Positions 40,950 to 49,881 of a DNA stretch of 64,000 bases are shown in pieces. This DNA comes from CAVQZC01 sp963718315 (GTDB lineage: Bacteria > Actinomycetota > Thermoleophilia > Gaiellales > JAICJC01). Location of the stretch: positions 620,001-684,000 of the forward strand of contig CAVQZC010000013.1 in the NCBI GenBank assembly GCA_963718315.1, written 5' to 3'. How positions within the stretch are numbered: position 1 is the stretch's first letter; each line of letters begins with the position of its first letter. Under the pieces are notes generated by a model. That model was given only the letters and a program-made list of their open reading frames with translations. It was not told the origin of the DNA and did not search any database. The position numbers and the translations under genes were made by a program.

Positions 40950-40988
40950 CCCAACGTGCGCGCTGGTTTGCCCGGCGCGCACGTTGGG
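40950..40988. terminator. strong 14-bp hairpin
   Basis: CCCAACGTGCGCGC (40950-40963) and GCGCGCACGTTGGG (40975-40988), perfect over 14 bp with an 11-nt loop, between the secreted-protein gene and the MFS gene. Most likely the terminator of the former, possibly an operator for the latter. Confidence 0.6.
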
Positions 40989-41037
40989 CATGTCCAGCGG
41001 GAACACGTTTCGTTCCACTGGATGGGGAGGGCGCGAG

Positions 41038-42561
41038 ATGGCGGTTGCAGCAGTACACACGAACGAGGCGAGCGGCCCCGTCGAGACCGATATTCCTGCG
41101 CGCATGGACCGCCTGCCGTGGAGCAAGTGGCACTGGACGGTCGTGATCGGGCTTGGGATCACCTGGATCCTGGACGGCCTGGAAGTGACGATCGTGGGCC
41201 TGATCGCCCCGGTGATCACCACCGGCGGCGGCGGCGGGCTCGATCTGGGGACGGGCGAGATCGGCTTTGCCAACAGCATGTACCTGGCCGGGGCGGCCGC
41301 CGGCGCGCTCGCGCTCGGCTACGCCACCGACAAGCTGGGCCGGAAGCGGCTGTTCATGTTCTCGCTGGGCTGGTACCTGGTCTGGACGGTGGCGACCGCG
41401 TTCTCGTTCAACTTCGAGTCGTTCGTGTTCTTCCGGTTCATGACCGGCATCGGCATCGGCGGTGAGTACGCGGCCATCAACTCCGCGATCGACGAGCTGA
41501 TCCCGGCCCGCCGGCGCGGCTGGACAGATCTCGCGATCAACGGCTCCTGGTGGGTCGGAACCGCGATCGGGTCGGCCGCCTCGCTGTACCTGCTGAATCC
41601 GTCGTACGTGAACCCGGAGTACGGCTGGCGGATCTGCTTCTTCCTGGGCGCTGCACTCGCGATCTCGGTGCTGTTCATCCGCCGCAACCTGCCCGAGAGC
41701 CCTCGCTACCTGATGACGCACGGCCGGTTCGAGGAGGCCGAGGAGGTGGTCAAGGAGATCGAGCAGACGGTCGAGCGCGAGACCGGGCAGGAACTGCCGC
41801 CGCCCAGCGGGAACACGATCGAGATCGATCCGAGACGCGACGTCGGCATCCTCGGGATCGTGAAGTCGATCCTCTTCACGTACCCCAAGCGGTCGTTCGT
41901 GGGGCTGATGCTGATGGGGTCGCAGGCGTTCTTCTACAACGCCATCTTCTTCACCTACGCGCTGGTGCTGACCACGTTCTTCGGCGTCACGGCAAGCAAC
42001 GTGGCGTACTTCATCTTCCCGTTCGCGGTCGGAAACGTGCTGGGGCCGATCTGCCTTGGGCACTTCTTCGACTCGGTCGGGCGGCGGCCGATGATCTTCG
42101 GCACCTACATGGCGTCGGCGGTCGGCCTGCTGATCACGGGATGGATGTTCCAGCAGGACATGCTGAGCGCGACGACGATGACGATCTGCTGGTCGATCAC
42201 GTTCTTCTTCGCCTCCGCCGGCGCAAGCTCGGCGTACCTGACGGTGTCGGAGATCTTCCCGATCGAGAGCCGGGCGCTGGCGATCGCGGTCTTCTACGCA
42301 ATCGGCACGGCGGCCGGCGGCTGGGCGGCGCCGTGGCTGTTCGGCGTCCTCATCTCGAGCGGCAGCCGCAGCCAGGTCTTCCTGGGCTACGTGCTCGGCG
42401 CGTCGCTGATGGCGCTGGCTGCGATCGTGGAGCTGATCTGGGGTGTCGAGGCGGCGCGCAAGTCGCTCGAGGACGTCGCCCGGCCGCTGTCAGCAGTCAA
42501 GCGAAAGCTGGACGACAACGTCGGCACCGACGAGGGTGGAGCAGCGGTGGCTACTGCCTGA
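41038..42561 (+). CDS. MFS transporter, sugar-porter-like
   Basis: 507 residues, 12 predicted membrane helices. Seen: DGLEVTIVGLIAPVI in helix 1, MFS motif A GYATDKLGRKRLFMFS between helices 2 and 3, RFMTGIGIGGEYAAINSAID, the loop motif LPESPRYL, and a repeat of motif A in the second half (DSVGRRPMIFG). These fit the sugar/organic-acid porter branch (MFS_1/Sugar_tr). Substrate unknown. Preceded by a strong hairpin; convergent with the DksA-like gene. Confidence 0.9.
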   Translation: MAVAAVHTNEASGPVETDIPARMDRLPWSKWHWTVVIGLGITWILDGLEVTIVGLIAPVITTGGGGGLDLGTGEIGFANSMYLAGAAAGALALGYATDKLGRKRLFMFSLGWYLVWTVATAFSFNFESFVFFRFMTGIGIGGEYAAINSAIDELIPARRRGWTDLAINGSWWVGTAIGSAASLYLLNPSYVNPEYGWRICFFLGAALAISVLFIRRNLPESPRYLMTHGRFEEAEEVVKEIEQTVERETGQELPPPSGNTIEIDPRRDVGILGIVKSILFTYPKRSFVGLMLMGSQAFFYNAIFFTYALVLTTFFGVTASNVAYFIFPFAVGNVLGPICLGHFFDSVGRRPMIFGTYMASAVGLLITGWMFQQDMLSATTMTICWSITFFFASAGASSAYLTVSEIFPIESRALAIAVFYAIGTAAGGWAAPWLFGVLISSGSRSQVFLGYVLGASLMALAAIVELIWGVEAARKSLEDVARPLSAVKRKLDDNVGTDEGGAAVATA

Positions 42562-42581
42562 CGTCCCGGGGCGGCGGACGA

Positions 42582-42923
42582 TCAGCTCCCGCTGCCCGGC
42601 AGCGCCTCCTCTTCCTCGATCGTCCGCTCGGCGGTGGGCAGCGCCTCGAGCCGCTCGTCGGGGATCGGCGCCCCGCTCTGGACCGAGCGTCCAAACGTGC
42701 CGTTCGCCAGCCGGTCCTCTGCACGGCCGACGGCCGCCAGTTCGTCACGCAGCTCCTGGATCCGGCCCTCGTCGTATTCGGCCTGATACGTGTCGGTGGC
42801 GTTGTCGGCGATCTCCGTGCTCGACTCGTCCTCGCCCATCGGGTCGATGCCCGCCGATCGCAGCTGCTCCTCGATGTCCGTCCGTCGCTGCGTCAGCAGC
42901 TGTCGCGCGCGTGTGTCGTCCAT
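42582..42923 (-). CDS. DksA/TraR-like protein without zinc cysteines
   Basis: 113 residues. ARQLLTQRRTDIEEQLRSAG, the acidic coiled-coil tip with AEYDEGRIQELRDELAAVGR, and LANGTFGRSVQSGAPIPDER, LEALPTAERTIEEEE match the DksA/TraR pattern where GTYGxCxxCGxxI is expected; the cysteines are replaced by Ser/Gln. Cys-less DksA relatives exist and may still reach into the RNA polymerase secondary channel. The ATG at 42923 follows AAGGAGGACGGC. Single gene, divergent from the glycine-rich surface protein. Confidence 0.75.
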   Translation of the reverse strand: MDDTRARQLLTQRRTDIEEQLRSAGIDPMGEDESSTEIADNATDTYQAEYDEGRIQELRDELAAVGRAEDRLANGTFGRSVQSGAPIPDERLEALPTAERTIEEEEALPGSGS

Positions 42924-43018
42924 GCCGTCCTCCTTGGGGGTCGGGATCAGTCGGTGAATATTGACGGGTCGCGGGCCGGTTGGTAGCGTCCTAGCGAAAC
43001 GAACCGGAGGCAATTGCT

Positions 43019-45190
43019 GTGATGCGTGAGCGACGAGCGTTGATGTGCACCGTACTGTTTGTGACGCTCGGCACGCTTGGTTCTGGCGCCGGAGCGGGCG
43101 CCGCGACCGTCACCTGGCCGGTCAGCACCGGCGCCGACGGATCGGTCTCGCTATCCGCCGGGACGTACGTCTTCAACCCCGACACCGGGCAGATCATCGA
43201 GAACGGGTCGACGACCGTGTTTGCAGGCTACGCGCCGTCGGATGCCCACGCGTGGAACTTCGTGAACCTGACGATCGCATCCGGGGCAACCGTCACCTTT
43301 CAGGGGACGCAGGGGGGCTCGCTCCCGGACATTCTCGCCTCCGGGAACGTCTCGATCGACGGCACCATCAACCTTGACGGCACTCCCGCCGGCTCGCCCC
43401 CTCCCGGCGGTGGCGTAGCCGGGTTCGCAGGAACAATGGGCGGAGGGGCCAAGGGCGGCGCGGGTGGGGGCCACGGACAGGGCGGTGGCGGCGGCGGAAT
43501 CCCTTCCGGCTGCGCAGGCGGTGGCGGCGGCGGCGGAAACGGCGGCGGTGGTGGGGGCGGGGCCCAGACATCTCCGTCGAACACGTGCGCCGGTGGCAAC
43601 GGCGGGGGTCTGGGCGGCCCGGGAGGGCTGGCCGGACCGAACGGCGGTCACGGTAGCGACCCCGGCACATACGCAAGCCAGTCGGGCTTGAACAGCTCCC
43701 TCGCAGGCGGTGGCGGAGGCGGAAGCATCGGCGGGGCCCAGAACGACCTCGCGGTCACCAACAACACCCTTTACCCTGGATCGGGCGGCGGCGGCGGCGG
43801 GACGAACGGCTCCGCTGCCGGTGGCGGCGGCGGAGGCGGCGGCGGGGCGATCCAGATCGTCGCCGGCGGGACGCTGACCGTCAGCGGCACCATCATCGCC
43901 AACGGCGGAGCCGGCGGGAACGGGTACGCCGGTGGTGGTGGCGGCTCGGGCGGCATCATCGAGTTGGCGGCGCCCGCAGTCCTGGTTGCCAGTAGTGCAG
44001 CGATCACGGCGCGTGGTGGGGTGGGTGGCGTCGCAACCTCACCATCGGGTGGCAGCGGCGGTCAAGGCGGTCTCGGCCGGATCCGGATCGCCGCCGACCA
44101 GCTCACGGTCAACGGCACTGGCCTGGATCCATCAATCGGCCCTTCCAACGGGCCTGGTCTGGCGTACGTCTCGCGGTGGTCCTCGGCGGTGCTCTTCACG
44201 ACATCCCCGCCGTCCGTCCAGACCGGGGTCAAGACCGGCGCGATGTCCGTGGCCCTGGAGGGCAACGACGGCAACCCGGTGCAGGCGCCGGCCGGCGGGA
44301 TGCAGCTTTCACTCACCTCCACCTCCGCCACCGGCACCTTCTACGACGCATCAGGTAGCACGGTGGTCACCAGCGTCACCGTGCCCGCCGGCTCGAGCAC
44401 GGCAACCTTCCAGTACGCGGATACGACAGTCGGTACGCCGACGCTGACCGTGACACCGCCTGGCGGCAGCGGCCTGGCGGCAGCGGCCCAGCAGGTGACG
44501 ATCACTGCGCCACCATTGGTCTTCAAGACGACGTCGCTGAAGGTCGCCACCGAAGGGGTGCCGTACCACCTCCAGCTGGGGGCAAGTGGCGGGGTGCAGC
44601 CCTACGCCTGGTCGGTGTCGAGCGGGTCGCCGCCCACCGGGATCACGCTCACCAAGCACGGTGTGCTCGGCGGCACCCCAACGGGGTCGGGGCAGTTCAC
44701 GTTCACGGTCCAGGTACAGGACGCCCAGACAACCGTCGCCGACCGGCAGTTCACCCTGACCGTGAACCCCGTCGCGCCGGACGGCGCGGGGACGCTCCGC
44801 CTGACGCCGCGGACGGCGGCCGTTGGCTCCAGCGGCAACACCCTGACGTTCACCTACCACGCGCCCAGCACCGGAGCGCTGGTGGACGGGTCGGTTCAGA
44901 TCGTGGTTCCGTCCGGGTGGTCGCCGCCCTCGGTGCTCGCAACCGATCCGGGCGCCGTAACCGCGAGCAAGGGCACCGTGTCGGTGCTTGGCATGACCAT
45001 TACGGTCGGCGGGGTCAACCTCGCACCGGGCGCGGCGCTGAAGCTCGTCTACGGCGCCACCGGCGGTGGCGGGCCGGGCACAACGGCGCCGTCCTCAACC
45101 GGCAGCAAGCACTTCCTCGGCTTCGAGCAGTCCACCGCGTCGGGGGCCATGACCGCGCTGGCGAAATCGCCCTCGGTCAAGGTGTCGTGA
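43019..45190 (+). CDS. secreted glycine-rich surface protein with Ig-like (He_PIG) domain
   Basis: 723 residues. Sec signal (LMCTVLFVTLGTLGSGAGAG). About 120-350 is extremely Gly-rich with runs of six to nine Gly, interrupted by IQIVAGGTLTVSGTIIANGG-like beta-helix turns. Then a putative Ig domain starting LVFKTTSLKVATEGVPYHLQ with YAWSVSSGSPPTGITL and GTPTGSGQFTFTV (He_PIG pattern), and a C-terminal beta domain. No anchor seen. Codon use in the Gly tract is strongly biased (GGC/GGT/GGG). Overlaps the convergent serine-repeat gene by 14 bases. Confidence 0.82.
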   Translation: MMRERRALMCTVLFVTLGTLGSGAGAGAATVTWPVSTGADGSVSLSAGTYVFNPDTGQIIENGSTTVFAGYAPSDAHAWNFVNLTIASGATVTFQGTQGGSLPDILASGNVSIDGTINLDGTPAGSPPPGGGVAGFAGTMGGGAKGGAGGGHGQGGGGGGIPSGCAGGGGGGGNGGGGGGGAQTSPSNTCAGGNGGGLGGPGGLAGPNGGHGSDPGTYASQSGLNSSLAGGGGGGSIGGAQNDLAVTNNTLYPGSGGGGGGTNGSAAGGGGGGGGGAIQIVAGGTLTVSGTIIANGGAGGNGYAGGGGGSGGIIELAAPAVLVASSAAITARGGVGGVATSPSGGSGGQGGLGRIRIAADQLTVNGTGLDPSIGPSNGPGLAYVSRWSSAVLFTTSPPSVQTGVKTGAMSVALEGNDGNPVQAPAGGMQLSLTSTSATGTFYDASGSTVVTSVTVPAGSSTATFQYADTTVGTPTLTVTPPGGSGLAAAAQQVTITAPPLVFKTTSLKVATEGVPYHLQLGASGGVQPYAWSVSSGSPPTGITLTKHGVLGGTPTGSGQFTFTVQVQDAQTTVADRQFTLTVNPVAPDGAGTLRLTPRTAAVGSSGNTLTFTYHAPSTGALVDGSVQIVVPSGWSPPSVLATDPGAVTASKGTVSVLGMTITVGGVNLAPGAALKLVYGATGGGGPGTTAPSSTGSKHFLGFEQSTASGAMTALAKSPSVKVS

Positions 45191-45497
45191 GGCGCCGGAA
45201 CACAAGCAGCGCGGCGACGGTGACCAGCCCGGCGGCGAGCGCGCGGCGCTGCTCCTCCGTCATCGGCAGGCCCCGCAGGCTGTCGGCCGACCGCGCCGAC
45301 AGGACGGAGTCGCGCGAGGCAAACGAGAGGGCGGAGAGAGCAGAGCCGGCCGACCCGATCGAGAGGAACGACCCAACCGATCCGATCGAGCCCACCGACG
45401 CGATCGAGCCGCTCGAGGCGATGGACAGGATCGAGCCGTCGCTGGCGATCGAGAGGATCGAGCCCTGGGACCGAATCGAGAGGACGGAGCCGCTCAC
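45177..45497 (-). CDS. serine-repeat membrane protein
   Basis: 106 residues, GTG start at 45497. The first 70 residues are a tandem array on a six-residue unit of the form GS[IVF][LA]S[IV], for example GSILSIASDGSILSIAS and VGSIGSVGSFLSIGS, likely a short solenoid. A single hydrophobic helix LAAGLVTVAALLVFRR follows near the C-terminus. The matching DNA shows an imperfect tandem GAGGATCGAG pattern. Such Ser-rich repeat proteins occur in actinobacteria without known function. Overlaps the glycine-rich gene tail-to-tail. Confidence 0.65.
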   Translation of the reverse strand: MSGSVLSIRSQGSILSIASDGSILSIASSGSIASVGSIGSVGSFLSIGSAGSALSALSFASRDSVLSARSADSLRGLPMTEEQRRALAAGLVTVAALLVFRRLTTP

Positions 45498-45528
45498 CCG
45501 CTCGACTCTACAGCGGTAGGCTTGAGCC

Positions 45529-45930
45529 GTGCCCGAGCCCGTCCCCCCGATGGTCGTGCCGCTGGCCGACGTGCCGGTGACCCCGGCGGCTGAGGCCGTC
45601 ACGCGCGTCCGCATTGCCCGCACCATCACCCGGGCCCGGTGCGGGTCGGAGCTGATGCAGGGCGTCTCGTGGATGGACCCGGGCGAGCAGACCAACACCT
45701 GGTCATCACGGGCGGCCGACGATACCGCGGAGGGCGACCACTGGTACGGCGACGTGCACGAGACGTACTTCATCATCCGCGGCCATCTGCGCCTGACCTG
45801 GGAGGGCGGGGCGCTCGATGTGCACGAGAACGACAGCGTGTACCTCGCGCCCGGCCACAGCTACCACCTCGAGAACGTCGGCGCCGAGCCGGCGTTCTTT
45901 GTCTACGCGATGACGCCCACGCAGGAGTAG
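45529..45930 (+). CDS. cupin-domain protein
   Basis: 133 residues, GTG start. Motif 1 GDVHETYFIIRGHLRLTW and motif 2 NDSVYLAPGHSYHLENVGAE are a complete single cupin barrel with His/Glu metal ligands. It faces the serine-repeat gene (starts 31 bases apart) and is convergent with the CocE-type hydrolase. Reaction unknown. Confidence 0.8.
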   Translation: MPEPVPPMVVPLADVPVTPAAEAVTRVRIARTITRARCGSELMQGVSWMDPGEQTNTWSSRAADDTAEGDHWYGDVHETYFIIRGHLRLTWEGGALDVHENDSVYLAPGHSYHLENVGAEPAFFVYAMTPTQE

Positions 45931-45943
45931 CGCGGCCGGACGT

Positions 45944-47977
45944 TCAGCAGTGGTCGCGCGGGAACTCGTGCGTCCACGTGCGCGCGGCGATGCGCGTGTT
46001 GCCTTCGTAGACGTCGAGACTGGAGGTGACGATGAAGTGCGTTGCGGTCGAGGTCATCTCCCCGGTCGCCCGGATGTCGACCGTCCAGTCGCCGCGCCCT
46101 GACGCCGACGTGTTCTCCACGATCACGCGCGCCGACAGCGGATCGCCGTCGGTGATCGTGTAGCGGGCAACCGAGGTGTCCTCGTACAGCATCCCGTTGG
46201 GCAGCTTCTGCAACCCGCCCATCCCCCAGTCGAACATGAGCTCGGTGCGGCCGGCGCCGAGGTCGCGGCTGATGGAGCGCCCGCCGTTCGAGCCGGCACG
46301 GATGGTCTCGACCTGCAGCGGCGCCGGCTCCTCTGGAGGATCGGGCGCCCGCAGCTCCTCGTCCTCCTTGGACAGTGCCCGTACCGGCAACACCAGCGCG
46401 GCGCCGGTACCGTAGAGCAGCTCCAGCGTCACCTCCCGCGGCGACGGCCAGGCCAGCGGCCAGTAGCAGGGTGACACCGAGAGCCGGATCCGGCTCCCCG
46501 CGTGGAACCGGTGCGCGATCGAGTCCATCGTCAACGGCACCTCCAGTTCCTCGCCGACCGGTACCATCGAGGGGTCGTCGCGCGACTCGCGCTGGCAGAG
46601 GTTGAGCTGCCCGCGGGTGACCAGCAGCGAGCTGCCGTCCGGCCGCACCTCGCACAGCCGTACCGAGACCATCGCCACCGGCCGGTCGACGCGAAGCACC
46701 AGGCGCGCCTCCGGAAAGCCCAGGATCTCGACAGCGTCGACCAGCGGCGCGGAGGTGAATGAGAGCGAACGAGCATCGTCGGCGCGCTGGTCGAGCGGGA
46801 GATCGGCCGATTTGGCGTCGGCGCACCAGGCGCCTCCGTCGACCCCGACGGACTGGACGCTCCCCACCGCGAGCCAGCCCTCGCGCCCCTCCGCCGCGAT
46901 CGTCAGCGTGTGATCGCCGAGCAGCAGCGTGCGCGGCTGGACGTGCGGCGTCGGCCACTGCTGCTCGCCGACCCAGCGGCCCGGCCGGTAGGCGATGTTG
47001 GCCGCCGGCGGCACCGACTCCTGCATCCAGGCGATGACCGCCGGCTCCTCCTCGATGCCGTTCTCGGTTTCCTTCAGCCACCGATCCCACCACCGAACCA
47101 GCTCGCCCAGCACGCCCACCGCCGGCCCGGGGGCGCCGTGCACCGGGTCGTTGTGCCCCCAGGGGCCGATCAGTGCGCGCCGTGGCACGCTCAGCCCCTC
47201 CATCAGCCGCAGAGCCGAGTCGGTGTAGCCGTCGGTCCAGCCGGCCACGCACATCACGGGGCAGGTGATCCGCGAGTAGTCGTCCGACACCGACCCCTGC
47301 TGCCAGTAGGCGTCGCGGCGCTGGTGGGCGAGCCAGTACTCGATCCACGGCGGCTGGTCGAGCCGCTCGAGCCACATCTCGCGCCAGCGGTCGCCGACGA
47401 CCTCGGGGTCGGGCGGTCGCGCCTGCCACCCCAGCATGCAGGTCGACCAGTGCACCATGTCCATCGGGATCACCAGCCCACCGCGGTAGTGCACGTCGTC
47501 GGCGTACCGGTCGTCCGACGCGTAGCAGCTGGCGATCGCGCGCAGGGCCGGGGGCCGCAGCGCCGCCACCTGGAGGCAGTTGAAGCCCGACCACGAGTAG
47601 CCCATCATCCCGACGGCGCCCGTGCACCACGGCTGGGCGGCGATCCACTCGATCACCTCGAGGCAGTCGGCCTGCTCCTGCGGGGTGTACTCGTCGGAGC
47701 AGATGCCCTCCGACTCGCCGGTGCCGCGGATGTCAACGCGTACGCCGGCGTAGCCGTGGCCGGCGAAGTACGTCATCTGCTGGTGGTCGCCGGCGACGGT
47801 GCCGTCGTTCAGGCGGTAGGGCAGGTACTCGAGCACCGCGGGAACCGGGCTCGTGTCGGCGTCGTCAGGCAGCCACACCCGGGCCGCCAGGCGCGTGCCG
47901 TCCTTGAGCGTGATGAACAGGCCGGAGCGCACCTCCGGGGTGCGGGGAAACTCCGTCAGGATCGTGACGCCACTCAT
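45944..47977 (-). CDS. CocE/NonD-family serine hydrolase
   Basis: 677 residues: alpha/beta-hydrolase domain (about 15-330) with FITLKDGTRLAARVWLP at its start, YAGVRVDIRGTGESEG, and the nucleophile elbow GYSWSGF (Ser), a helical cap, and a C-terminal jelly-roll (PepX_C, about 400-677) with VARYTITDGDPLSARVIVEN. The family hydrolyses esters or N-terminal dipeptides, including cocaine and acylated amino acids. Longer than typical CocE (about 570). Divergent from the UBP zinc-finger gene. Confidence 0.88.
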   Translation of the reverse strand: MSGVTILTEFPRTPEVRSGLFITLKDGTRLAARVWLPDDADTSPVPAVLEYLPYRLNDGTVAGDHQQMTYFAGHGYAGVRVDIRGTGESEGICSDEYTPQEQADCLEVIEWIAAQPWCTGAVGMMGYSWSGFNCLQVAALRPPALRAIASCYASDDRYADDVHYRGGLVIPMDMVHWSTCMLGWQARPPDPEVVGDRWREMWLERLDQPPWIEYWLAHQRRDAYWQQGSVSDDYSRITCPVMCVAGWTDGYTDSALRLMEGLSVPRRALIGPWGHNDPVHGAPGPAVGVLGELVRWWDRWLKETENGIEEEPAVIAWMQESVPPAANIAYRPGRWVGEQQWPTPHVQPRTLLLGDHTLTIAAEGREGWLAVGSVQSVGVDGGAWCADAKSADLPLDQRADDARSLSFTSAPLVDAVEILGFPEARLVLRVDRPVAMVSVRLCEVRPDGSSLLVTRGQLNLCQRESRDDPSMVPVGEELEVPLTMDSIAHRFHAGSRIRLSVSPCYWPLAWPSPREVTLELLYGTGAALVLPVRALSKEDEELRAPDPPEEPAPLQVETIRAGSNGGRSISRDLGAGRTELMFDWGMGGLQKLPNGMLYEDTSVARYTITDGDPLSARVIVENTSASGRGDWTVDIRATGEMTSTATHFIVTSSLDVYEGNTRIAARTWTHEFPRDHC

Positions 47978-48034
47978 CGCTGGAAAACCCTACCGGGACA
48001 CGCCTGCCCGATGCGTGTGAGCTATACATCCGGC

Positions 48035-48316
48035 ATGGGCGAACCGAGTTGCTCCCACCTCGATCAGATCGCGGTTACCGAACTGCCCGAGTCGATCGCG
48101 GGCTGCGAGGAATGCTTGAAGATCGGAGCCCGCTGGCTGCACCTGCGCATGTGCCTGACCTGCGGCAAGATCGGTTGCTGTGACTCCTCGCGGAACCGGC
48201 ACGCCCGCCGTCACTGGGAGGAGGACGGGCACCCGCTGATGCGGTCCGCCGAGCCCGGCGAGGACTGGTCCTGGTGCTTCGTCGACGAGGTCGCGTTCGT
48301 CGCGACTCCGACCTAG
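48035..48316 (+). CDS. UBP-type zinc finger protein
   Basis: 93 residues. CSHLDQ at the N-terminus, then GCEECL, MCLTCGKIGCCDSS, HARRHWEEDGHPL and WCFVDE form the zinc-chelating set of the ZnF-UBP fold, which in eukaryotes binds ubiquitin C-termini and is common as a stand-alone protein in actinobacteria. TATACAT lies 6-12 bases upstream of the ATG, so the transcript is probably leaderless; an ATG 24 bases upstream is in frame but would place the -10 inside the gene. Confidence 0.82.
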   Translation: MGEPSCSHLDQIAVTELPESIAGCEECLKIGARWLHLRMCLTCGKIGCCDSSRNRHARRHWEEDGHPLMRSAEPGEDWSWCFVDEVAFVATPT

Positions 48317-48756
48317 GCGCTCTCAGCGCTCTTCGGCGGCGGGTGAACGACCACCACCGGGCAGTGCGAGTGAGACGCGCACTGCTGGCCGACTGAGCCG
48401 AGCAGCAGGCCGGTGAAGCCGCCGTGGCCGCGAGATCCGACGACGAGGATCTGTGCCCGTTTCGACTCGTCGATCATCACGCCGGCCGCGTCTCCCTGAC
48501 GGGCGACGACCTCAATGTTCTCGGATCGCTGCGGCCCGAGCACCCGCTCGACCTCCTCCTCGGCGACCTTCTGTGTCTCCCGCTGCAGCGTCTCGGGATC
48601 GACCTGCGCAAGAGCGGAGGTCGACATGTAGATGGTGGCCGCGATGTGCCACGCGATTACGACCCGCAGCTTGACGTCGTGAAGCTTCGCCTCCGCGGCC
48701 GCGAATCGCAGGGCGGACTCGGAGCCGCGAGAGCCGTCTATGCCGACAACGATCAC
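48313..48756 (-). CDS. universal stress protein (UspA family)
   Basis: 147 residues. IVVGIDGSRGSESALRFA at the N-terminus and the ATP-binding loop LVVGSRGHGGFTGLLLGSVG with QQCASHSHCPVVVV, i.e. G-2x-G-9x-G-S type. Likely nucleotide-binding and induced by stress. Lies 18 bases downstream of ackA on the same strand, so probably the third gene of an xfp-ackA-usp operon. Its 3' end overlaps the UBP zinc-finger gene by 4 bases. Confidence 0.9.
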   Translation of the reverse strand: MIVVGIDGSRGSESALRFAAAEAKLHDVKLRVVIAWHIAATIYMSTSALAQVDPETLQRETQKVAEEEVERVLGPQRSENIEVVARQGDAAGVMIDESKRAQILVVGSRGHGGFTGLLLGSVGQQCASHSHCPVVVVHPPPKSAESA

Positions 48757-48774
48757 GGCGTCAGCTTACCCGAG

Positions 48775-49866
48775 TCAGCCCAGCACGCGGCGAACCTCGG
48801 CCGCGATTTCGAGGTCCTCGCGGGCAGCGACCACCAGCGTCTGCACGCCGGCCTCGGCCCCGCTGATATCCCGGTCGGGGTCGCCGGCCAGATTGCGGTC
48901 GGGGTCAATCTCGACTCCGAGGAAGGACAGCCCGCGAGCGGCGCGCCGGCGGATCTCCGGGGCGTTCTCGCCGACGCCGCCGGTGAACACCAGCACGTCG
49001 AGGCCGCCCGTGGCAGCGGTCATCGCCGCCACGGCTCCGCACATGCGGTGGAGGTAGACGTCGAGGGCCAGCGCCGCGTCAGGCTCGCCGGCCTCCGCTC
49101 GCAGGATCACTTGCTGCATGTCGGCGGTGCCCGCCAGAGCGAGCAGGCCAGACTCGTGCTCGAGCGCAGACGCCAGCTCCGCCGGCGGCATGCCCGCGTG
49201 CTCCTCGAGCCACAGCACCAGGCCGGGGTCGACCGTTCCGGAGCGGGTTCCCATCACCAGTCCCTCCAGCGGCGTGAACCCCATGGTGGTGTCGACGGAG
49301 CGGCCGTCAACGACGGCGGCCAGCGACGCGCCGGAGCCGAGGTGGCAGGTGACGACCCGGAAGGTAGCGGAGACCTCGTTCGCCATCTCTGCGGCTCGCC
49401 GGGCCGCGTATGCGTGCGACAGGCCGTGGAACCCGAACCGCCGCAGCCCCCAGCGCTCTCGCCACTCGCGGGGGATCGCGTAGGTTGCGGCCGCGGCGGG
49501 CAACCCGGCATGGAACGCGGTGTCGAAGCAAGCCACAGCAGGCGTCGACGGCAGCGCGGCCGTTACGGCGTCGATGCCCGCGAGCGACTTCGGCTGGTGC
49601 AGCGGCGCCAGATCGGCCAGGTCCGACAGCTGCTCCATGACCTCTCGATCGATCGCCACCGGCCCGGTGTAGACGGTGCCACCGTGCACCACCCGATGAC
49701 CGACGGCGTCGACCGGGCCGTTCGCACGCACCCACGCTCGGAGCGCGTCCGCATCCGCCTCGCCCCGCGGTGCAGGCAGGTCGACGCCGGCGGTGAGCCG
49801 GTCAGCGCCGTCGAGGATCCGCAGCTTGAGGCTGCTGGAGCCTGCGTTCACGACCAGGATGTCCAC
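48775..49866 (-). CDS. ackA: acetate kinase
   Basis: 363 residues, shorter than the common length of about 400. ILVVNAGSSSLKLRIL at the N-terminus, GHRVVHGG, ACFDTAFH, RRFGFHGLSHAYAARRAA, CHLGSGASLAAVVDGRSVDT and VFTGGVGENAPEIRRRA are the full set of acetate-kinase signatures. It converts acetyl phosphate plus ADP into acetate plus ATP. It follows the phosphoketolase gene by 15 bases: acetyl phosphate made by Xfp is the direct substrate. This pairing is a known phosphoketolase-acetate kinase route. Confidence 0.95.
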   Translation of the reverse strand: MDILVVNAGSSSLKLRILDGADRLTAGVDLPAPRGEADADALRAWVRANGPVDAVGHRVVHGGTVYTGPVAIDREVMEQLSDLADLAPLHQPKSLAGIDAVTAALPSTPAVACFDTAFHAGLPAAAATYAIPREWRERWGLRRFGFHGLSHAYAARRAAEMANEVSATFRVVTCHLGSGASLAAVVDGRSVDTTMGFTPLEGLVMGTRSGTVDPGLVLWLEEHAGMPPAELASALEHESGLLALAGTADMQQVILRAEAGEPDAALALDVYLHRMCGAVAAMTAATGGLDVLVFTGGVGENAPEIRRRAARGLSFLGVEIDPDRNLAGDPDRDISGAEAGVQTLVVAAREDLEIAAEVRRVLG

Positions 49867-49881
49867 GCTGTCCGGCCCGCG

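Noticed and set aside
43430..43950. Runs of GGC/GGT resembling a microsatellite
   Set aside because: They encode the Gly-rich segment of a secreted protein in frame and are interrupted by ordinary codons; not an independent repeat element.
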